A stretch of 64,000 nt of DNA from Chryseobacterium sp. SORGH_AS_0447. GTDB lineage: Bacteria > Bacteroidota > Bacteroidia > Flavobacteriales > Weeksellaceae. The notes under the pieces were generated by a model. The model worked only from the letters and a program-made list of their open reading frames with translations. It was not told where the DNA came from and searched no databases. The position numbers were made by a program, and so were the translations under genes. The DNA lies in the NCBI RefSeq assembly GCF_030818695.1, contig NZ_JAUTAR010000001.1:2722501-2786500 (forward strand). The letters run 5' to 3'. Shown in pieces: positions 60,098 to 64,000 of the stretch. Each line of letters opens with the position of its first letter. Position 1 is the stretch's first letter.

Positions 60098-62491
60098 ATG
60101 AAAAGAAGAATCAAACACGTGACCGTTCTTGGTTCAGGAATTATGGGAAGCGGTATTGCAGCGCACTTTGCCAATATTGGCGTACAGGTTTCGCTGTTGG
60201 ACATCGTTCCTTTCGAACTGACTGAAGCGGAACAGAAAAAAGGTTTGACCAAAGATGATAAAGCGGTAAGAAACAGAATCGCTTCCGAAAACTTTGAAAA
60301 ACTGAAGAAAGCAAGCCCAGCCCTGCTCTATTCTCCGAAATTTGCAGAACGGATAACGGTAGGAAACTTTGACGATGATTTACCTAAGATAAAAAATACA
60401 GACTGGATTATTGAGGTAGTAGTTGAAAAACTCGACATCAAAAAATCCGTTTACGAAAAAATAGAACAGTTCAGAAAACCGGGAACTTTGATTTCCTCCA
60501 ATACTTCCGGAATTCCCATCCATTTTTTAACGGAAGGAAGAAGTGAAGACTTCAAGCAATATTTTGCAGGGACACACTTTTTTAATCCGGTACGTTACCT
60601 TCCACTGCTGGAAATTATCCCGACAAACAATACCCTTCCGGAAGTTATCGACTTTTATATGAATTACGGAGCCAAATTCCTTGGCAAAACAACCGTCCTG
60701 GCAAAAGATACCCCTGCGTTCATTGCCAACAGAATCGGGGTATTTTCGATGATGGATCTGTTGCACAATGTACAGAAACTCGGATTAACCGTTTCTGAAG
60801 TTGATAAATTAACCGGTCCTGTGATCGGCCGTCCGAAATCGGCTACATTTAGAACAGCCGATGTTGTTGGTCTTGATACCTTGGTAATGGTAGCCAACGG
60901 CGTTCGCCAGAGCGGTGCTGAGGCAAACAATTTTAACGACGTGTTTGCTCTTCCCGGTTATATCCAAAAAATGGTAGATAACAAATGGCTCGGTTCCAAA
61001 ACACAGCAGGGCTTTTACAAAAAAGTAAAAAGTGCTGACGGAAAATCTGAAATCCACGGGTTAAATCTTGATACCCTGGAATATGAACTTCAGGGAAAAT
61101 CTTCTTTCCCAACTCTGGAGCTGACCAAAAATATCGATAAACCGATTGACCGCTTCAAAGTATTAATCGGTGGAAAAGATAAAGCCGGAGAGCTTTACAG
61201 AAAATCATTGGGTGCCCTGTTCGCTTACGTTTCCCATAAAGTTCCTGAGATCTCGGATGAGGTTTACAAGATCGATGATGCCATGAAAGCCGGTTTCGGA
61301 TGGGAAAACGGTCCCTTCGAAATCTGGGATGCCGTTGGCGTTCAGAAAGGTATTGAATTGGCTAAAGATGCGGGCTACGAAGTTTCCGACTGGGTAAAAA
61401 ATGTAGAAACTTTCTACAAAGTAAATGAAGACGGACAGAGCATTTATGTGGATAAAAACTCAGGAGGATACAATAAGATTCCCGGCCAGGATTCTTTTAT
61501 CATTTTAGATAATATCCGTAAAAACAAAACCCTTTGGAGCAACTCCGGGGCGGCCATTGAAGACCTTGGTGACGGAATCATCAACTTTGAAATCCGTTCT
61601 AAAATGAATTCTTTGGGTGGTGAGGTACTTGATGGATTGAACAGAGCCATTGATCTGGCCGAAAAAGAATACGACGGTCTGGTGATTGGAAATCAGGGAA
61701 CCAACTTCTCTGTGGGAGCCAATTTGGCGATGATCTTAATGATGGCCATCGAACAGGACTGGGATGATCTGAATATGGCTATTGCTTATTTCCAGAAATC
61801 CATGATGAGGGTACGCTACTCTTCTATTCCTGTTGTTGTTGCTCCTCACGGAATGACTTTGGGCGGAGGCTGTGAAATGACGATGCACGCCGACCGCGTT
61901 GTCGCTGCTGCAGAAACTTACATTGGATTGGTTGAAACCGGAGTCGGTGTTATTCCAGGCGGTGGCGGTACCAAAGAACTTACTTTAAGGACTTCCAGGG
62001 AATTCCATAAAGATGATGTAAAAAACAATCGCCTCCGTGAAGCATTCATGAATATTGCCATGGGTAAAGTGGCCACTTCTGCTTACGAGGCTTACGATAT
62101 GGGAATTCTTGAACATGGAAAAGACATTGTATCCGTAGATAAAAGAAGTCAGATCATGACCGCTAAAATGCTGGCGAAAAGCCTTGCTGAACACGGCTAT
62201 ACCCAGCCGATCGAACAGAAGGTAAAAGTATTGGGTAAAGATGCACTGGGAATGTTCTACGTAGGAACCGACCAGATGCTTACCGGAAACTATATTTCCG
62301 AACACGACAAGAAAATCGCCGATAAACTGGCCAATGTCATGGTCGGCGGAAATCTTTCCGAAGAGACTGTAGTCACTGAGCAGTATTTATTGAATCTCGA
62401 AAGAGAAACGTTCTTACAGCTTTGTGGCGAAAGAAAAACGTTGGAAAGAATCCAGTACATGTTACAGAATGGAAAACCGTTGAGAAACTAA
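60098..62491 (+). CDS. fused 3-hydroxyacyl-CoA dehydrogenase / enoyl-CoA hydratase
   Basis: The 797 residues start with the dehydrogenase: NAD loop VLGSGIMGSGIAAHFAN (near 10), THFFNPVRYLPLLEI (near 155) and the substrate domain to about 430. The crotonase-fold hydratase comes second (about 490-700), with NFSVGANLAMIL and GMTLGGGCEMTMHADRVV forming the oxyanion pocket. Thus the domain order is the reverse of E. coli FadB. It performs two steps of fatty-acid beta-oxidation and works with the thiolase encoded downstream. Confidence 0.94.
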   Translation: MKRRIKHVTVLGSGIMGSGIAAHFANIGVQVSLLDIVPFELTEAEQKKGLTKDDKAVRNRIASENFEKLKKASPALLYSPKFAERITVGNFDDDLPKIKNTDWIIEVVVEKLDIKKSVYEKIEQFRKPGTLISSNTSGIPIHFLTEGRSEDFKQYFAGTHFFNPVRYLPLLEIIPTNNTLPEVIDFYMNYGAKFLGKTTVLAKDTPAFIANRIGVFSMMDLLHNVQKLGLTVSEVDKLTGPVIGRPKSATFRTADVVGLDTLVMVANGVRQSGAEANNFNDVFALPGYIQKMVDNKWLGSKTQQGFYKKVKSADGKSEIHGLNLDTLEYELQGKSSFPTLELTKNIDKPIDRFKVLIGGKDKAGELYRKSLGALFAYVSHKVPEISDEVYKIDDAMKAGFGWENGPFEIWDAVGVQKGIELAKDAGYEVSDWVKNVETFYKVNEDGQSIYVDKNSGGYNKIPGQDSFIILDNIRKNKTLWSNSGAAIEDLGDGIINFEIRSKMNSLGGEVLDGLNRAIDLAEKEYDGLVIGNQGTNFSVGANLAMILMMAIEQDWDDLNMAIAYFQKSMMRVRYSSIPVVVAPHGMTLGGGCEMTMHADRVVAAAETYIGLVETGVGVIPGGGGTKELTLRTSREFHKDDVKNNRLREAFMNIAMGKVATSAYEAYDMGILEHGKDIVSVDKRSQIMTAKMLAKSLAEHGYTQPIEQKVKVLGKDALGMFYVGTDQMLTGNYISEHDKKIADKLANVMVGGNLSEETVVTEQYLLNLERETFLQLCGERKTLERIQYMLQNGKPLRN

Positions 62492-62496
62492 AAGCT

Positions 62497-62916
62497 ATGG
62501 GAAACGTTTGGGTTGAACTTAAAGACAAAAATAATTTATATAGAAACTTAATTCTTTTAAAAAGTTATTTTTTGAGTAATGGATATATAAATGATTATCA
62601 AGAAACTGATTCTAAAAGAATTGAAAAGTCAATCAAGGAATTACTTGGAGATGACTTTGATGTAATTTATTTTAGAAAAAATGTTGAATTTTTATTGAGT
62701 GAAGGTATTTTCAGCTCTTATAATTATTTAGGATTAACCACAAGCGGAATTAGTTATGTTGAAAAGCTAATTAATGAATTAGGTAAGCTTTCTGAAGAAG
62801 AAAAAGAAATAATCAAAAAAAGTAATACTGATAAACTGATAAAATTTTTAGGTATTTCTTCAAAATTTGCATCAACAGTAAATCCCATCATAAGCATATT
62901 AAATTTAATAAAATAA
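62497..62916 (+). CDS. AT-rich orphan protein between beta-oxidation genes
   Basis: The 139 residues start MGNVWVELKDKNNLYRN, 5 bases after the dehydrogenase stop codon. The frame is open from 62422 but the earlier codons lie inside that gene. The middle looks like a small winged helix (VEFLLSEGIFSSYNYLGLTT, then SGISYVEKL). A hydrophobic tail follows (FASTVNPIISILNLIK). Codons are much more AT-rich than in both neighbours. The family is not recognised. Confidence 0.6.
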   Translation: MGNVWVELKDKNNLYRNLILLKSYFLSNGYINDYQETDSKRIEKSIKELLGDDFDVIYFRKNVEFLLSEGIFSSYNYLGLTTSGISYVEKLINELGKLSEEEKEIIKKSNTDKLIKFLGISSKFASTVNPIISILNLIK

Positions 62917-62920
62917 AAAA

Positions 62921-64000
62921 ATGTCAAAAACAGCATATATAGTAAAAGGGTTCAGAACGGCCGTTGGAAAAGCACCAAAGGGAAGTTTACGATTTACAAG
63001 ACCCGATGTAATGGCAGCCACAGTTATTGAAAAACTAATGGCCGAACTTCCGCAATTGGATAAAAACAGGGTTGACGATCTGATCGTAGGAAATGCGATG
63101 CCGGAAGCCGAACAGGGATTAAATGTAGCGCGTCTTATTTCCCTGATGGGGTTAAACACTGACAAAGTTCCTGGCGTAACGGTAAACCGGTACTGCGCAT
63201 CCGGAAGCGAGGCGATTGCTATTGCTTCTGCAAAAATCCAGGCGGGTATGGCCGACTGCATTATCGCCGGTGGTACAGAATCCATGTCTTATATTCCGAT
63301 GGGCGGTTATAAGCCGGTACCGGAAACGGATATTGCCAAAACAAATCCCGATTATTACTGGGGAATGGGTTATACGGCTGAGGAAGTGGCCAAGCAATAC
63401 AATATTACGAGAGAAGAACAGGACGCGTTTGCTTTTGACTCTCATAGAAAAGCTTTAAAAGCGAATCAGGAAGGCCGTTTTGCAAGCCAGATTGTTCCGA
63501 TCCCGGTTGAATATACATTTCTGGATGAAAACCAGAAAATACAGACGAAAAAATTCGACTTTGCAATAGACGAAGGCCCAAGAGCAGATACTTCACTGGA
63601 AGGACTGGCGAAATTAAAGCCTGTTTTTGCCAACGGAGGCAGCGTAACCGCAGGGAATTCATCGCAGATGAGTGACGGAGCAGCTTTCGTGGTGGTTATG
63701 AGTGAAGAGATGGTAAAAGAATTAGGTTTACAGCCGGAGGCCCGATTGGTTTCTTATGCAGCAGCGGGTCTGGAGCCGAGAATTATGGGAATGGGACCGC
63801 TTTATGCAATTCCAAAAGCCTTAAAACAGGCAGGACTCGAGCTTAAAGATATTGAGCTGATTGAAATGAACGAAGCGTTCGCCTCTCAGTCCGTAGCCAT
63901 CAAGAAGGAACTGGATTTTAATCCTGACATTTTAAATGTTAACGGAGGAGCTATTGCCTTAGGCCACCCTCTGGGATGTACGGGAACCAAACTGACGGTT
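62921..64000 (+). CDS. acetyl-CoA C-acyltransferase (thiolase), 3' end outside window
   Basis: The 360 codons visible start MSKTAYIVKGFRTAVGKA and run to the last base without a stop, so about 30 residues are missing. The acyl-accepting Cys is in NRYCASGSEA (near 90), with EMNEAFASQS (near 318), and GGAIALGHPLGCTG holds the catalytic His and second Cys (near 350). It cleaves 3-ketoacyl-CoA, the last step of beta-oxidation, and follows the fused dehydrogenase with only the orphan gene between. Confidence 0.95.
   Translation, partial: MSKTAYIVKGFRTAVGKAPKGSLRFTRPDVMAATVIEKLMAELPQLDKNRVDDLIVGNAMPEAEQGLNVARLISLMGLNTDKVPGVTVNRYCASGSEAIAIASAKIQAGMADCIIAGGTESMSYIPMGGYKPVPETDIAKTNPDYYWGMGYTAEEVAKQYNITREEQDAFAFDSHRKALKANQEGRFASQIVPIPVEYTFLDENQKIQTKKFDFAIDEGPRADTSLEGLAKLKPVFANGGSVTAGNSSQMSDGAAFVVVMSEEMVKELGLQPEARLVSYAAAGLEPRIMGMGPLYAIPKALKQAGLELKDIELIEMNEAFASQSVAIKKELDFNPDILNVNGGAIALGHPLGCTGTKLTV

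Noticed and set aside
62422..62496. Upstream start for the orphan gene
   Set aside because: These codons are out of frame inside the conserved C-terminus of the fused dehydrogenase/hydratase; the ATG at 62497 follows its stop codon directly.

Overview
The window looks like chromosomal DNA of a Weeksellaceae flavobacterium, closest in character to Chryseobacterium. The reasons are moderate-to-low GC, proteins with the type IX secretion (T9SS) C-terminal sorting domain, PorQ, a fused ResB-CcsA cytochrome biogenesis protein, a TamL lipoprotein, a lat/P6C-dehydrogenase lysine catabolism pair, and promoters of the Bacteroidota type (TTTG, about 19-21 nt, TAnnTTTG). No insertion sequence, prophage, CRISPR array or rRNA operon was seen. 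One tRNA (Ala, GGC) is present.

Layout. 1-1311: the end of an alpha/beta hydrolase, then rpmI-rplT without infC. 1.4-6.5 kb: two tandem M28 peptidases, a small outer-membrane-type protein and an S8 peptidase; one M28 and the S8 enzyme carry T9SS tags. 6.6-8.2 kb: a membrane-anchored TPR regulator. 8.36-15.9 kb: a complete histidine operon on the minus strand (hisG-D-C-B-H-A, a 409-bp spacer, F-IE). It is preceded by a 16-residue leader peptide with five His codons and a mutually exclusive terminator/antiterminator, which the sequence supports strongly as an attenuator. 16-24.8 kb: a secreted fibre-like protein, a dapD-headed run of glycan genes (GT87, GT2, polysaccharide deacetylase, GT4), an NlpC/P60 lipoprotein, a small lipoprotein and tRNA-Ala. 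23.3-29.6 kb: a GbsR/MarR-type regulator with an RND efflux pump (adaptor, pump, outer-membrane channel). 29.7-38.8 kb: a GNAT enzyme, a DUF2007 protein, lysine 6-transaminase and aminoadipate-semialdehyde dehydrogenase, a small membrane protein, an Arc-like protein, an SPFH protein and CcsBA.

39.1-44 kb: ftsK, a LolA-like carrier and an LptF/G permease. 44-46 kb: a double-glycine-leader, four-cysteine peptide in very AT-rich DNA and two uncharacterised exported proteins. 46.1-51 kb: frr-pyrH, porQ-cmk, and a YtxH/holin-like/unknown trio. 51-54.4 kb: a SpoU methyltransferase whose 5' end overlaps that of divergent tamL. 54.7-59.4 kb: a SanA-like protein, a PaaE-like ferredoxin reductase, a TlpA-like lipoprotein and an iron-type ABC permease and ATPase with a small membrane gene between them. 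59.4-64 kb: a MarR regulator with two near-identical palindromic operators, a fused 3-hydroxyacyl-CoA dehydrogenase/enoyl-CoA hydratase, an AT-rich orphan gene, and a thiolase running off the window.

The most notable items are the his attenuator, the duplicated structured element inside the his operon, the paired MarR operators upstream of the beta-oxidation genes, the double-glycine peptide, and AT-rich orphan genes lodged between partners of otherwise conserved gene pairs. I see no clearly new multi-gene system.
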